A stretch of 64,000 nucleotides of DNA from Bin87 sp965219925 (GCA_965219925.1 OZ244795.1:2852001-2916000), one strand, 5' to 3'. Shown: positions 52,072-61,209, numbered from the stretch's first letter. The notes: generated from the letters alone by a model not told the origin. Program-made: numbers and translations.

Positions 52072-53599
52072 TCAGCCCCCGGCCTGGTAGCCGCCCCCCC
52101 AGCAGGCGACGGCGCCGTCCCGATTCACCCCGCAGGTGTGGCTGCTGCCGGCGCTGACCGAGGCGAACTCCCCTCCCGTTAGGCAAAGTTCCCCAAGCGG
52201 CGCCAGAATTGAAATCGGCAAGGATAACCTCAAGTTGGGAACACACTTGCCGCTGCTTCCGGTCAGCTCGTTCCCATTGAGGTCCAGATACTCCAAGTTG
52301 GCGAGGCTGCCCAACTCTGGCGGCAACTCCCCGGTCAATCCCCGCCCGGCCAGCCTCAAAGCTGCAACGCGGCCATTGGCGTCTACGGAAACGCCTTCCC
52401 ACTCTCCGATGGGCTCCCGGCTCAGCCAGTTATTGATGGAGGGCTGCCCCCAAGCATTATGCAAGGCAATCAGCGCTTCGGTGTCGCTGGGGTGGTCTTC
52501 GGGAGTGCATATCGGAATCGCTCCAAAGGATCTGTTGCCCCCCACGTAGTCTCTCAGGAGGTCGGATATACACCCGCCAAGCTGGTTCCCGTCGAGCCGG
52601 ATACTGCTCAGGGTGAAGGCGAGGTTATCCAACTCCGGCGGCAACTCCCCGCTCAGTTGATTGCCCTCGAGGTTCAGCGATTCCAGACTGGCCAGGGCGC
52701 CCAACTCCGCCGGCAACTCCCCGCAGAACTCGTTTCCGCTGAGGGTAATCTGTTCCAGGTTGGTCAGGTTGCCCAGCTCACGCGGCAGTTCTCCGGTCAA
52801 TTGGCTGCTGGCGATCAGCAGGTTTTCCAGGCCGGTCAGGTTGCCCAGCTCCGAAGGAAGCTCTGCCAATTGGCTGCTGGTAATGGACAGCGTCTGCAGG
52901 GCGGACAGGTTGCCCAGCTCCGCCGGCAACTCCCCGCAGAACTCGTTCCCGCTGAGGGTAATCTGTTCCAGGTTGGTCAGGTTGCCCAGCTCACGCGGCA
53001 GTTCTCCGGTCAATTGGCTGCTGGCGATCAGCAGGTTTTCCAGGCCCGTCAGGTTGCCCAGCTCCGAAGGAAGCTCTGCCAATTGGCTGCTGGAGATTTC
53101 CAGGATACGCAGGCTGGTCAGGTTGCCCAGCTCAGGAGGAATCTCTCCGGTCAACCCGGAAAGCTGCAAGGCGATAACCCGCCCGTCATCACCGGAACTT
53201 ACGCCCGCCCACTCTCCGATGGGCGCGCGGCCGGCCCAGGTGCCGCTGCCGTCCCACGAATCGCCGCCGGTGGCGTCGAACAGGGCGAGCAGCGCTTCTT
53301 TGTCAGGTTTCGGGCGAGGTTTGCGCCGGGGGCGCCATGACGTTGGGGCCCGGCCTTCGCCGGACGCAGTCGGTGGGCTGGATGCCGGTCCTGTCGAAGA
53401 TTCCCCGGCGGGTGGGTTCGGCGTCCCCGGTCTCCGACCGGGACCTCGCCCTTGCTCTCTCTCAGTCGGCGTTGGGCGAGTCGCCGCCGCAGGCCGCCAG
53501 GGCGACCGCCATCAGCAGCATCGCCATCAGCAGGGCCGGCGCGACACGGAGGGGAATCGCTGTGCCTCGGGAGCGGCGGTTGAGGGCGTGGCGGCGCAT
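52072..53599 (-). pseudogene. Leucine-rich-repeat lipoprotein, frameshifted
   Basis: The ATG at 53599 (aggaggag upstream) begins a signal peptide with lipobox (LLMAVALAACGGDSPNAD) and stops at TGA 53462-53464. The next frame then reads a Pro/Arg-rich linker, KPDKEALLALFDATGGDSWD, and about ten LRR units of the type LTGELPRELGNLTNLEQITL, ending in a partial RCC1-like HTCGVNRDGAVACWGGG. One frame change near 53465 would restore a ~500-aa surface lipoprotein. The C-terminus also looks cut short. It could be decay or a sequence error. Confidence 0.75.
52664..53095 (-). repeat. 213-bp tandem duplication within the LRR gene
   Basis: A 71-residue block, beginning SSQLAELPSELGNLTGLENL and ending in the ELPAELGNL unit, occurs twice in succession with nearly identical DNA, so three LRR units were duplicated recently. 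Boundaries are approximate. Confidence 0.75.
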
Positions 53600-53697
53600 C
53601 AATCTCCTCCTGCGGAGGTTCGGCGCTGGGGATCGAAAGGCGCCGGCTGGTTAGAATAATAGGAATCTGCCGCCGTATCGTCAACCAGCCACCCCCC

Positions 53698-53776
53698 GAA
53701 CCCCCTCTCCCTCGATGGGAGAGGGCTGGGGTGAGGGTGAGCCCCGTCTTTCCCGCGAAAGCGGGAATCCAGGACA
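53698..53776. repeat. Two short dispersed hairpin repeats upstream of argG
   Basis: A ctctccctcgatgggagag hairpin followed by ggggtgagggtgag (about 53703-53741), then tttcccgcgaaagcgggaat (about 53749-53770). Both types occur elsewhere in the window. Neither has a T-run. Confidence 0.7.
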
Positions 53777-53840
53777 CTCTCAGGAGGAACGGGGATAGTT
53801 GCCTGCTATACTATTTACACCCCTATCGGAGACCGTGAAA

Positions 53841-55028
53841 ATGCCCCGCAAGAAGATTGTCCTGGCCTACTCCGGCGGACTCGATACCTCGGTGGCCGTG
53901 CCCTGGCTCAAGGAAAACTACGACGCCGACATCATCACCTGCACCATCGACCTGGGCATGGTGGACCTTGAAACCATCCGCCAGCGCGCCTACGCCGTCG
54001 GCGCATCCGAGGCAGTTACCGTCGACGGACGCGAGACGCTGGTCAGCGAATTCCTGTGGCCCGCGCTCCGGGCCGGCGCCATCTACGAAGGTCAGTATCC
54101 CCTGGCCACCGCCCTGGGCCGCCCCCTCATCGCCCGCTACCTCGCCGAGGTTGCCGAGGAGCACGGCGCCCAAGCCATCGCCCACGGCTGCACCGGCAAG
54201 GGCAACGACCAGGTTCGTATCGAAGTGGGCGTGGCCGCTCTCACCCAGGGCGTAGAGGTCATCGCGCCCATCCGCGAGTGGGGCATGAACCGCCAGGACG
54301 AGGTGGAGTACGCCCGCGCGCGCAACCTGCCCATCGCTCCCTCCAACAACAAGTACAGCACCGATGAGAACCTGTGGGGCCGCAGCGCCGAGGCCGGCGA
54401 GCTGGAAGACCCCTGGAACGAACCCCCCGAGGACGCCTACGAGTGGACGGCCAACCCCAACACCGCCCCCGATGATCCGACTTACGTGGAAATCCACTTC
54501 GACGAGGGCATTCCCACCGCCGTCGATGGCGAGAGCATGGCCGGCGTCGACCTGATCGCTCACCTGAACCACCTCGCCGGCGCCCACGGGGTGGGTCGTA
54601 TCGACCACGTGGAAAACCGGCTGGTGGGCATCAAGTCCCGCGAGGTTTACGAATCGCCGGCCGCAGTTGCACTGCACGCGGCGCACCGTGGACTGGAGAC
54701 CATGACCCTGTCCCGCGAGCAGACCCGCTTCAAGGAGCGCGTTGCCCAGGAGTACGCCGAGCTGGTGTACAACGGACTGTGGTTCACCGCCCACCGCCGC
54801 GACCTCGACGCCTACGTCTCATCCACCCAGCGCCACGTCACCGGCGAGGTACGCATCCGGTTGCACAAGGGTACGTGCGTAGTCGCCGGCCGCCGCGCCG
54901 ACCGCCCGCTGTACAACTACGGCCTCGCCACCTACGACCGCGCCGACGAGTTCGACCACACCGCCGCCAAGGGCTTCATCGACATCTACGGCCTACCCGT
55001 CCGCACCCAAAACCGCCAGCAGGGGTAG
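53841..55028 (+). CDS. argG: Argininosuccinate synthase
   Basis: A 395-aa enzyme joining citrulline and aspartate at the cost of ATP. The N-terminal P-loop-like motif VLAYSGGLDTSVAVPWLKEN lies at about residues 6-25, then AHGCTGKGNDQVRIEVGVAA and YSTDENLWGRSAEAGELEDP. Start ATG 53841 follows ggaga. It is alone on the plus strand, separate from the minus-strand argD-argB-argJ genes. Confidence 0.96.
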   Translation: MPRKKIVLAYSGGLDTSVAVPWLKENYDADIITCTIDLGMVDLETIRQRAYAVGASEAVTVDGRETLVSEFLWPALRAGAIYEGQYPLATALGRPLIARYLAEVAEEHGAQAIAHGCTGKGNDQVRIEVGVAALTQGVEVIAPIREWGMNRQDEVEYARARNLPIAPSNNKYSTDENLWGRSAEAGELEDPWNEPPEDAYEWTANPNTAPDDPTYVEIHFDEGIPTAVDGESMAGVDLIAHLNHLAGAHGVGRIDHVENRLVGIKSREVYESPAAVALHAAHRGLETMTLSREQTRFKERVAQEYAELVYNGLWFTAHRRDLDAYVSSTQRHVTGEVRIRLHKGTCVVAGRRADRPLYNYGLATYDRADEFDHTAAKGFIDIYGLPVRTQNRQQG

Positions 55029-55033
55029 CGGGG

Positions 55034-55399
55034 CTACCGGATTGGTAACGGGCGGATCCGAACCCGATTGTCTTCCACGGTAGCCACGATGCCGCTGCTA
55101 ATTTCGATTTCCAACTGAACGAGAACGGTTGGGAGAACTCGGTTCACGTTTTCCACGCGCGAATCTGACAACCGCAGTGTAATCAACGATGGCCGCTGCG
55201 CTCCGGACAAGGCAATGATGTTCGAGAAGTCCAGGTCTTGAGTTAGCACAACGCGACCATCGTCCGCAGCTCGTTCCACAATCTCTCGGTCCGCTGCATT
55301 ACTACGCATAATCTCGCCGACGCGAACCACATCGTGCCCCAATTCATTCAAGTGCCGAACGGTCATTGGGGAGATGTGCACGTCGGCGAGAATTCTCAT
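55034..55399 (-). CDS. DUF5615 PIN-like toxin-type protein
   Basis: A 121-aa protein of the PIN-like DUF5615 family: MRILADVHISPMTVRHLNEL, a middle acidic DGRVVLTQDLDFSNIIALSG (TQDxDF motif) and a C-terminal beta region. Predicted metal-dependent RNase, usually encoded right after a DUF433 antitoxin. Here the DUF433 gene is ~840 nt upstream with a 203-aa gene between them. The first acidic residue pattern (LADVH rather than LxDE) is changed. Confidence 0.78.
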   Translation of the reverse strand: MRILADVHISPMTVRHLNELGHDVVRVGEIMRSNAADREIVERAADDGRVVLTQDLDFSNIIALSGAQRPSLITLRLSDSRVENVNRVLPTVLVQLEIEISSGIVATVEDNRVRIRPLPIR

Positions 55400-55449
55400 G
55401 TGTTATCAGAGTTACGTGATGCAACAGACTGTGCAGGACACGGCGACGA

Positions 55450-56061
55450 TTACCGTTGGGCTGATTCCGTCTCGGGATCGCCACGCATCAATCGCGGGAG
55501 TTCACCGTCGTCGGTTTCAGCGACTAAGTTGGATAGAAATGCAGTCATCCGCGACATCTCAGCTTTGGTTACATCGAAAGGGATACCGGAAATTCTGACG
55601 ACAGCATCTCGACGCAGAGGAAATCGGTGCGTGATTTTGTCAGCCGCCAACAGCTCGTCGTCAATATCTGCTTGCAAATCATTAACAACAATCGGTTTTT
55701 GCGGTTCGGCTACAGACTTCCCGGTTCGTTTGGCCCCGCTGACCTTTCGCTGCCCGGCGACAGGTTTCCAATGCTCAGGATCGTCCTTAAACCGCTGGAA
55801 ATCTGAGACGGCCTGTTTCACCCGGTTCCTGTACGCTGACAAAGTGCCCGGCTTCACAATGGTGGCGTTCAAGTTCCAGTAACGTTGTGCCGCCTCATCC
55901 AAATCGATGGCGAAAACGTTGTCTTGCTGGCTTTTGTCGATCACCGTTAGCACCGCGTTGCATGCAGCTTTCAGGGATTGAGCGGTAGATTTTTTCATCA
56001 ATCCCTTTTCAGCGGTGTAATCTAAGAATTCCAACAGATCTGTCGTGCTTTGCCCGACCAC
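55450..56061 (-). CDS. Hypothetical protein, 203 aa, between DUF433 and PIN genes
   Basis: Not recognised. The N-terminal ~90 residues are helical (DLLEFLDYTAEKGLMKKSTA, NAVLTVIDKSQQDNVFAIDL), a hydrophilic middle has RVKQAVSDFQRFKDDPEHWK, and the C-terminus RDAVVRISGIPFDVTKAEMS looks like a short beta-alpha unit. The start is a GTG at 56061 with AGGAGG 6 nt upstream, much better than the upstream codons of the longer frame. It may be the true partner of the PIN gene 50 nt downstream. Confidence 0.65.
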   Translation of the reverse strand: MVGQSTTDLLEFLDYTAEKGLMKKSTAQSLKAACNAVLTVIDKSQQDNVFAIDLDEAAQRYWNLNATIVKPGTLSAYRNRVKQAVSDFQRFKDDPEHWKPVAGQRKVSGAKRTGKSVAEPQKPIVVNDLQADIDDELLAADKITHRFPLRRDAVVRISGIPFDVTKAEMSRMTAFLSNLVAETDDGELPRLMRGDPETESAQR

Positions 56062-56236
56062 TATGTGCCTCCTGTGTTTTTGCGTTGTCAATATTGTACA
56101 CACAGAGCACAGCCATGTCAACACAACCGCACAAGATAAATTCGGCTGTGTCGACGGTGTCAATTGAGCCCGTCAGTGCGCCGCATTAGAAGTCAGACGG
56201 TTCCGTGCGCGCCTTGATCATCCTCGGTACGCTGCC

Positions 56237-56461
56237 TCACGTAACAGAAATGGATCTGTCACTAGCCAGCCATGCTCCGTATGCGGCGCATTGACGGACG
56301 TCGGCGTCATCGAGTTCCGGGTACGCTTGGACAATGTCCATCGTTGTATACCCGTTGCCCATGAGCTTAAGCACGAATTCAACCGTAATCCGTGTCCCGC
56401 GCACGGTCGCTTTCCCCAGGCAAACACTTGGATCTGTTGTTATTCGGTCTAGGTCCGCCAT
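56237..56461 (-). CDS. DUF433 family protein (antitoxin-like)
   Basis: A 74-aa protein with the DUF433 pattern: DRITTDPSVCLGKATVRGTR, ITVEFVLKLMGNGYTTMDIV and YPELDDADVRQCAAYGAWLA. The fold is a small winged helix; members pair with DUF5615 PIN toxins as presumed antitoxins. No PIN gene follows directly, which is unusual. The ATG at 56461 gives the typical start, three codons after a GTG. Confidence 0.82.
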   Translation of the reverse strand: MADLDRITTDPSVCLGKATVRGTRITVEFVLKLMGNGYTTMDIVQAYPELDDADVRQCAAYGAWLASDRSISVT

Positions 56462-56482
56462 CAGGTTCACCCGACTTACTCG

Positions 56483-57673
56483 TTACACGTTGCCCAACGC
56501 CGTATCGAGCCGGCCAACGCCTTCGTCTATCTCCGCCTCGGTTATGTTCAGGGCGGGCATAATGCGCACCGCGTTGGGTCGCACACCGTTCAGCAGCACA
56601 CCGGCGGCCTCCGCAGCGTCCATAACCTGCGGCATGATGTCACTGTCAAAGGCCACGGCGGCCAGCAGACCCTTGCACCGGATTTCGTTCACGAAGCCGT
56701 ATTTGGATTTCAGCCCGTCCAGCCGATCCTTCAGCACGATCTCCATTCGCTTCACGTGGCCCAGGATGTCATTGTCCAGCAGGTAGCGGGTGCCGGCGGC
56801 GGCGGCGGCGGTGGTCAGGGGATTGCCGCCGAAGGTGCTGCCGTGGTCGCCGTACGTCAGCGCCATGGCGTTCTCCTTGGCCAGAAACGCGCCGATGGGA
56901 ACGCCGAAGCCCAGCCCCTTGGCCAGAATCATCACGTCCGGCTCGACGTTGAATTCCTCATAACCGAACAGACTTCCCAGGCGACCCATGCCGGTTTGCA
57001 CCTCGTCCAGGATCAGCAGGATGTTGTTCTGGTCGCACCAGGCCCGCAGCCGCTGGAAATAGTCGTCGTCGGGAATGTTCACCCCGCCCTCGCCCTGCAC
57101 CGGCTCGATCATCACGGCCACGGTGTTTTCGGTGGTGGCGTTCATCACGGCTTCAACGTCGTTGAAATCGACGTAGGTGAAACCCTCGGGTATGGGCTCA
57201 AAAAGCTCGTGGTAGTGAGGCTGCCCGGTGGCGGCCACGGCGTTCATCGTGCGCCCGTGGAAAGAGTTCAGCGCGGTAATGACCCCGTAAGCTCCGTTCT
57301 TGTGCAGCTTCCCGTAGCGACGGGCAATCTTCAGCGCGCCCTCCACGGCCTCGGCGCCGCTATTGCAGAAAAACACCCGATCCATGCAGGAGTTTTCAAT
57401 CAGCATCTCGGCGATTTCCAGCTGTGGCAGCGTATAAAACTGGTTGGATGTCTGGATGAGCGTGGCGGCCTGCTTCGCGATGGCTTCCACGACCACGGGC
57501 GGGCAGTGGCCCAAATTATCCACAGCCCAGCCGGCCACGAAGTCGACATATTCCTTGCCGTCGGCGTCCCACACTCGGGAGCCTTCACCGCGCACGATGA
57601 CCACCGGGCGTCGCCGGACGGTCTGGGCGTAGTATTTCTGCTCGATGGCGATGTATTCAGCGTTGCTGGGCAT
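56483..57673 (-). CDS. argD: Acetylornithine aminotransferase (class III)
   Basis: A 396-aa fold-type I PLP enzyme. YFAQTVRRRP-like N-terminus (here YYAQTVRRRPVVIVRGEGSR), FFCNSGAEAVEGALKIARRY, ILDEVQTGMGRLGSLFGYEE and the PLP lysine in MILAKGLGFGVPIGAFLAKE are diagnostic for the ArgD/ornithine aminotransferase group. Position near argB and argJ supports ArgD. A gggag site precedes the ATG. A GABA or other omega-aminotransferase is a less likely reading. Confidence 0.88.
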   Translation of the reverse strand: MPSNAEYIAIEQKYYAQTVRRRPVVIVRGEGSRVWDADGKEYVDFVAGWAVDNLGHCPPVVVEAIAKQAATLIQTSNQFYTLPQLEIAEMLIENSCMDRVFFCNSGAEAVEGALKIARRYGKLHKNGAYGVITALNSFHGRTMNAVAATGQPHYHELFEPIPEGFTYVDFNDVEAVMNATTENTVAVMIEPVQGEGGVNIPDDDYFQRLRAWCDQNNILLILDEVQTGMGRLGSLFGYEEFNVEPDVMILAKGLGFGVPIGAFLAKENAMALTYGDHGSTFGGNPLTTAAAAAGTRYLLDNDILGHVKRMEIVLKDRLDGLKSKYGFVNEIRCKGLLAAVAFDSDIMPQVMDAAEAAGVLLNGVRPNAVRIMPALNITEAEIDEGVGRLDTALGNV

Positions 57674-57763
57674 TGGACATCTGCTCCCTTCAGTGTGTTA
57701 CGCGCCGTAGCGCACGCCATATTATACGCCAACCACGCCACCAACCGTCAGCTTCAGCGCACG

Positions 57764-57950
57764 CTCACGTGTACCCACTTTGTCAAACCAAATTGGCCTA
57801 CTGTCATTGCGAGGAGCGCAGCCGCTCATGGTGAGCCTGTCGAACCACGTGGCAATCTCGTTGAGGTTGAACACACGTCGGCAAACCACCGTTGCTGCGG
57901 CGACGAGATTGCCACGCTGCGCTCGCAATGACAAAGTGGGTACGCGTAAG
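57764..57950. repeat. Dispersed palindromic repeat, copy H
   Basis: Bounded by CTCACGTGTACCC (57764-57776) and GGGTACGCGTAAG (57938-57950); the 22-bp ends extend to actttgtca/tgacaaagt. It lies between divergent argD and the 154-aa gene. Confidence 0.8.
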
Positions 57951-58031
57951 TCGCATTTTGGCATTGCTCGCATTTGTGTTAAGATTCAACCGACAAACTC
58001 AGTCAATAATTTCATCACGGAGGAATTACGA

Positions 58032-58496
58032 ATGGCGACAATGATTGATGGCGAGTCCTATCTGGGCAAGGTTATGGTGCGCCCCCTGAGCAAAACCGGC
58101 GACGTTACCCTGTACCTGTGGCCCCTGCGGTGCCTTAAGGCCAAATTCGGCGGCCCGACTTTCGGTGTCGACGTAAACGGCGTTGAGATTCTTCGCTTCG
58201 ACCCGCATGGCGCGCGCGGCCATTGGCACAAGGGTGGCTACGACAAGCTGGGCGCCGGCGGTTCCCACGTCGACTTCCCAGAGGACATCACTGAAAGCCA
58301 GGCGCAGGTTGCCTGGTCGCTGGAGCAGGTGCGCGAGCAATCCGCCGCGTTGCTGGCCGAGGCCGGCTATGGCGCCGCCGCCGCCAACCTCGATGCCGAA
58401 ATGCTCCAGGCCGCCACGGACGCCGTAGTCCAGCACCTCGAGACCACCGGCGACATCATGTCCGAGGCGATTCAGAAGGACTTGATTGCCGCGTAA
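58032..58496 (+). CDS. Hypothetical protein, 154 aa
   Basis: No family named with confidence. A beta-rich first half (MVRPLSKTGDVTLYLWPLRC and FGVDVNGVEILRFDPHGARG) includes a His-rich GHWHKGGYDKLGAGGSHVDF that could bind metal; the second half is two long helices (QVAWSLEQVREQSAALLAEA). The ATG has ggaggaatt upstream. It is on the opposite strand to the arginine genes around it and ends in a strong terminator, so it is probably transcribed alone. Confidence 0.72.
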   Translation: MATMIDGESYLGKVMVRPLSKTGDVTLYLWPLRCLKAKFGGPTFGVDVNGVEILRFDPHGARGHWHKGGYDKLGAGGSHVDFPEDITESQAQVAWSLEQVREQSAALLAEAGYGAAAANLDAEMLQAATDAVVQHLETTGDIMSEAIQKDLIAA

Positions 58497-58559
58497 CTTG
58501 GGGTCTTACACCCTGTAATTGCAGGGGATCGGCCTCATCGCACCGGCACATCGATGACT

Positions 58560-58593
58560 GTAGGGACAACCGGCTGGTTGTCCCTACTCTTTT
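58560..58593 (+). terminator. Strong rho-independent terminator after the 154-aa gene
   Basis: A perfect 12-bp stem, GTAGGGACAACC (58560-58571) with loop ggct and its complement (58576-58587), followed by tctttt. It lies 64 nt after the stop. Confidence 0.85.
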
Positions 58594-58684
58594 CTATCCG
58601 TTCCAACCCCGCACTATCCTGCACCGTCGTCATTCCGCCGGCACCGCGAACCGAGTCATACTACCACCACGGCCCTCAAACCCG

Positions 58685-59521
58685 TCAGGCGGTAATCCGC
58701 GTGCCGATGGGGTTGCCGTTGACACAATTCATCAGCGCTCCCGGCTCCCGCCCGTCGATGATGTGAGCGCTGGCCACCGCCCGGTCCGCGATGGCGGCGA
58801 GGCACGCATCCAGTTTGGGCAACATCCCGCCCCGCACCACGCCCGAGTTGCGCAGCGACACCGCGGTGCGAGCGTTCAATCGTGGAATTACTCTGCCGCC
58901 GTTATCCATCACGCCCGCCACGTCGGTCAGAAAAATGACCCGCTCTGCTCCCATAGCGTGAGCCAAAGCGCCGGCGGCCGTATCGCCGTTCACGTTCAAG
59001 GGTTGCCCGGCGTGGTCGCTGTTTTCGGTAACGTCCATCGCTATCGGAGAAATCATGGGAATATAACCCGCGGCGACTATGGCGTTCACCGGAGTCGGGT
59101 CAACGCGCACTATCTCACCCACATACCCAAGATCGGGGTTCGCCACGTGGGCTTGCAGCAAGCACCCGTCCATTCCACTGATGCCGATAGTAGCGCCGCC
59201 CAGCTTTTGCATCAGGGCGGTCAGCTCCTTGTTCACCAAGCCCCCCAGCACGGCCACCACGATCTCCAATGACGGTTCATCGGTTACCCGCAGACCGTTG
59301 ACGAAATTGGGGGCCAGATTCTGCCGCCGCATCCACTCGCTGATGACATTGCCGCCCCCGTGCACAATCACAATCGCCCGGCCCGCGGCGTGCAGCGACA
59401 CCAGATCCTGAAGGGAGGTATCGTTGCCTCCCAGTGTGCTGCCACCGATTTTGACCACGATGGGCGGATTTTCAGGTGGCTGGGACACGGTGGCGGTGCT
59501 CAACGTCATAAGGGTTTTCAC
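58685..59521 (-). CDS. argB: Acetylglutamate kinase
   Basis: A 278-aa amino-acid kinase. The N-terminal PIVVKIGGSTLGG, IVIVHGGGNVISEWMRRQ, and C-terminal LNVNGDTAAGALAHAMGAER with IFLTDVAGVMD are standard for ArgB. The start is taken as the GTG at 59521, where aggag sits ~9 nt upstream inside a dispersed ctctcc...ggagagg hairpin; an ATG at 59509 is the alternative. It lies 40 nt after argJ. Confidence 0.92.
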   Translation of the reverse strand: MKTLMTLSTATVSQPPENPPIVVKIGGSTLGGNDTSLQDLVSLHAAGRAIVIVHGGGNVISEWMRRQNLAPNFVNGLRVTDEPSLEIVVAVLGGLVNKELTALMQKLGGATIGISGMDGCLLQAHVANPDLGYVGEIVRVDPTPVNAIVAAGYIPMISPIAMDVTENSDHAGQPLNVNGDTAAGALAHAMGAERVIFLTDVAGVMDNGGRVIPRLNARTAVSLRNSGVVRGGMLPKLDACLAAIADRAVASAHIIDGREPGALMNCVNGNPIGTRITA

Positions 59522-59561
59522 CCTAACCCTCTCCTATCAAGGGAGAGGGGACAAGTAATCT

Positions 59562-60800
59562 CTAGGTCGTGTACGCGCTGTTGATGATGACATACTGCTC
59601 GGTCAGGTCGCACCCGAAGGCGGTTGCAACTCCGTCGGCCAGGTTCAGGCTCACTCGAAAGTCCACCTGCTCCCCCGACATCAGGGCAACCACCGCATCC
59701 CGGTGGAAGGGTATCGGCGTACCGGCCTCCATGATGCAAACCCCGTTTACGAACAGATCCACGTGTTCTTCCTGGGCCTCGGCTCCGCTGCGGCCCAGCG
59801 CCATCATCAGGCGTCCCCAGTTGGGGTCTGCACCGTAAACCGCCGACTTCACCAGATTGCTGCCCGCAATGGTCTTGGCTGCCTTTCGCGCGTCGGCTGC
59901 GTCGCGCGCGCCATCCACCCGCACCGTAATGAGGTGCGACGCGCCCTCTCCATCCCTGGCCAGCATTCGGGTCAGGCCGGTGCAAACGTGATGCAGGGCG
60001 TTGCGGAACGATTCGGCATCGGGTGAACGTTCGTCGATAACCGGATTGCCAGCCTGTCCGTTGGCGAAGGCCAAAAACGTATCGTTGGTGCTGGTGTCGC
60101 CATCCACCGTCAGCATATTGTACGTCTCGTCGGCCACGGCCTTCACCGTCATTTGCAAAAATCCGGGATCGACGGCGGCGTCGGTTGCCGCAAATGACAG
60201 CATCGTCGCCATGTTGGGGTGAATCATCCCCGAGCCCTTGGCCACTCCGCCGATTATTATCTGCTGGCCCGTGGATGCCGTAAAAGACACTGCCGTTTCT
60301 TTGGGATGCGTATCAGTGGTCATCATCGCCCGGGCCAACTGATTGCCACCCTGGTCGTCCAGCGCGATCTCGGTCACGCCGGACCGGATCAGGGACATGG
60401 GCAGTTCCACCCCGATGACTCCCGTGCTGCAAACCAGAACGTCCTCCGCGGCCATCCCCAGGCAATCGGCGGCCAGGCGAGTCATTTCTTCGGCGTCCTT
60501 GTATCCCTGTGGGCCCACGCAGGTGTTGGCAATGCCCGCATTGACGATAAGCGCGCGCGCCTGTCCGCTGGCCACTCGTTCACGGTCCAGATCCACCGTT
60601 GCCGAACGGATTGCCGACGTTGTGAACACGCCCCCTATGGAGCACGGCGTATCCGAGACCAATAGCGCCAGGTCCAGCTTGTCCTCGCCCCGGGATTTGA
60701 GACCGATGTACACCCCGCCGGCCGAAAACCCCTGCGGCGACGTGATTGTGCCGCCGGAAACGGCGGTGATTTCTGCAATGTGGGACGAGTTGCCGGGCAT
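59562..60800 (-). CDS. argJ: Bifunctional ornithine acetyltransferase/N-acetylglutamate synthase
   Basis: A 412-aa Ntn-type enzyme that cleaves itself into two chains. The processing site is in GVAKGSGMIHPNMATMLSF (cleavage before the Thr of ATML). GGVFTTSAIRSATVDLDRER, ALIVNAGIANTCVGPQGYKD and YNMLTVDGDTSTNDTFLAFA match the family, as does the C-terminal GCDLTEQYVIINSAYTT. It transfers acetyl from acetylornithine to glutamate, making the cycle. Aggag precedes the ATG. Confidence 0.95.
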   Translation of the reverse strand: MPGNSSHIAEITAVSGGTITSPQGFSAGGVYIGLKSRGEDKLDLALLVSDTPCSIGGVFTTSAIRSATVDLDRERVASGQARALIVNAGIANTCVGPQGYKDAEEMTRLAADCLGMAAEDVLVCSTGVIGVELPMSLIRSGVTEIALDDQGGNQLARAMMTTDTHPKETAVSFTASTGQQIIIGGVAKGSGMIHPNMATMLSFAATDAAVDPGFLQMTVKAVADETYNMLTVDGDTSTNDTFLAFANGQAGNPVIDERSPDAESFRNALHHVCTGLTRMLARDGEGASHLITVRVDGARDAADARKAAKTIAGSNLVKSAVYGADPNWGRLMMALGRSGAEAQEEHVDLFVNGVCIMEAGTPIPFHRDAVVALMSGEQVDFRVSLNLADGVATAFGCDLTEQYVIINSAYTT

Positions 60801-60892
60801 CGTGGAACGCTCCTGCTAGCCAAGAATTAGAGGCTAAAATGACGGTTCAATATACCACAGGGACGGCTGGCGATGGCAAGACGGATTGTACG

Positions 60893-61209
60893 TTATCCCT
60901 CGCAGAGGTCGGCGCGTTTGAGTAGATTCCGGTGGGCTGTGCGAATATCGGTGCGCTCAATAGTGGTATAAATTCGCCCGCGTGTACCCCCGATGATACG
61001 CCGGTCGCCAAAATCCCTCTGCAAATCCCTATCGTTGGTAACTGGAATCGGCGATATTCGCCGAGCTCTCGCCTGAGTCCGCCACCTACCACCAACACGC
61101 CGCGTGAGCTGTCCAACCAATCAAGATAATATTTCCCGGCCGGCGTTTGAGTATCCTGAGTACCGAACACTTCATGCCTGACATTGTTGTCAACGATGGC
61201 ACACACCAA
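60893..61209 (-). pseudogene. PIN-like domain gene, frameshifted with internal deletion
   Basis: The 5' part (from TTG 61209 or GTG 61206) reads VCAIVDNNVRHEVFGTQD and then YYLDWLDSSRGVLVVGGGLR, a PIN-like start with the first Asp. A different frame then supplies a typical C-terminus, PVTNDRDLQRDFGDRRIIGG and TAHRNLLKRADLCEG, to a stop at 60893. The frame change is near 61050, and the middle of the domain seems lost. It sits directly after the ATPase gene, so the two were probably an operon. Confidence 0.65.

Noticed and set aside
53823..54794. Long antisense frame (323 codons) across argG
   Set aside because: It mirrors the codon structure of argG, whose motifs are unambiguous; no ribosome site or domain is seen on the antisense strand.
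56756..57931. 391-codon plus-strand frame opposite argD
   Set aside because: Shadow of a GC-rich gene; it runs on into dispersed repeat copy H and has no recognisable domain.
3397..57950. CRISPR array as explanation for the recurring repeats
   Set aside because: Copies are kilobases apart, palindromic, and lack regular spacers or cas genes.
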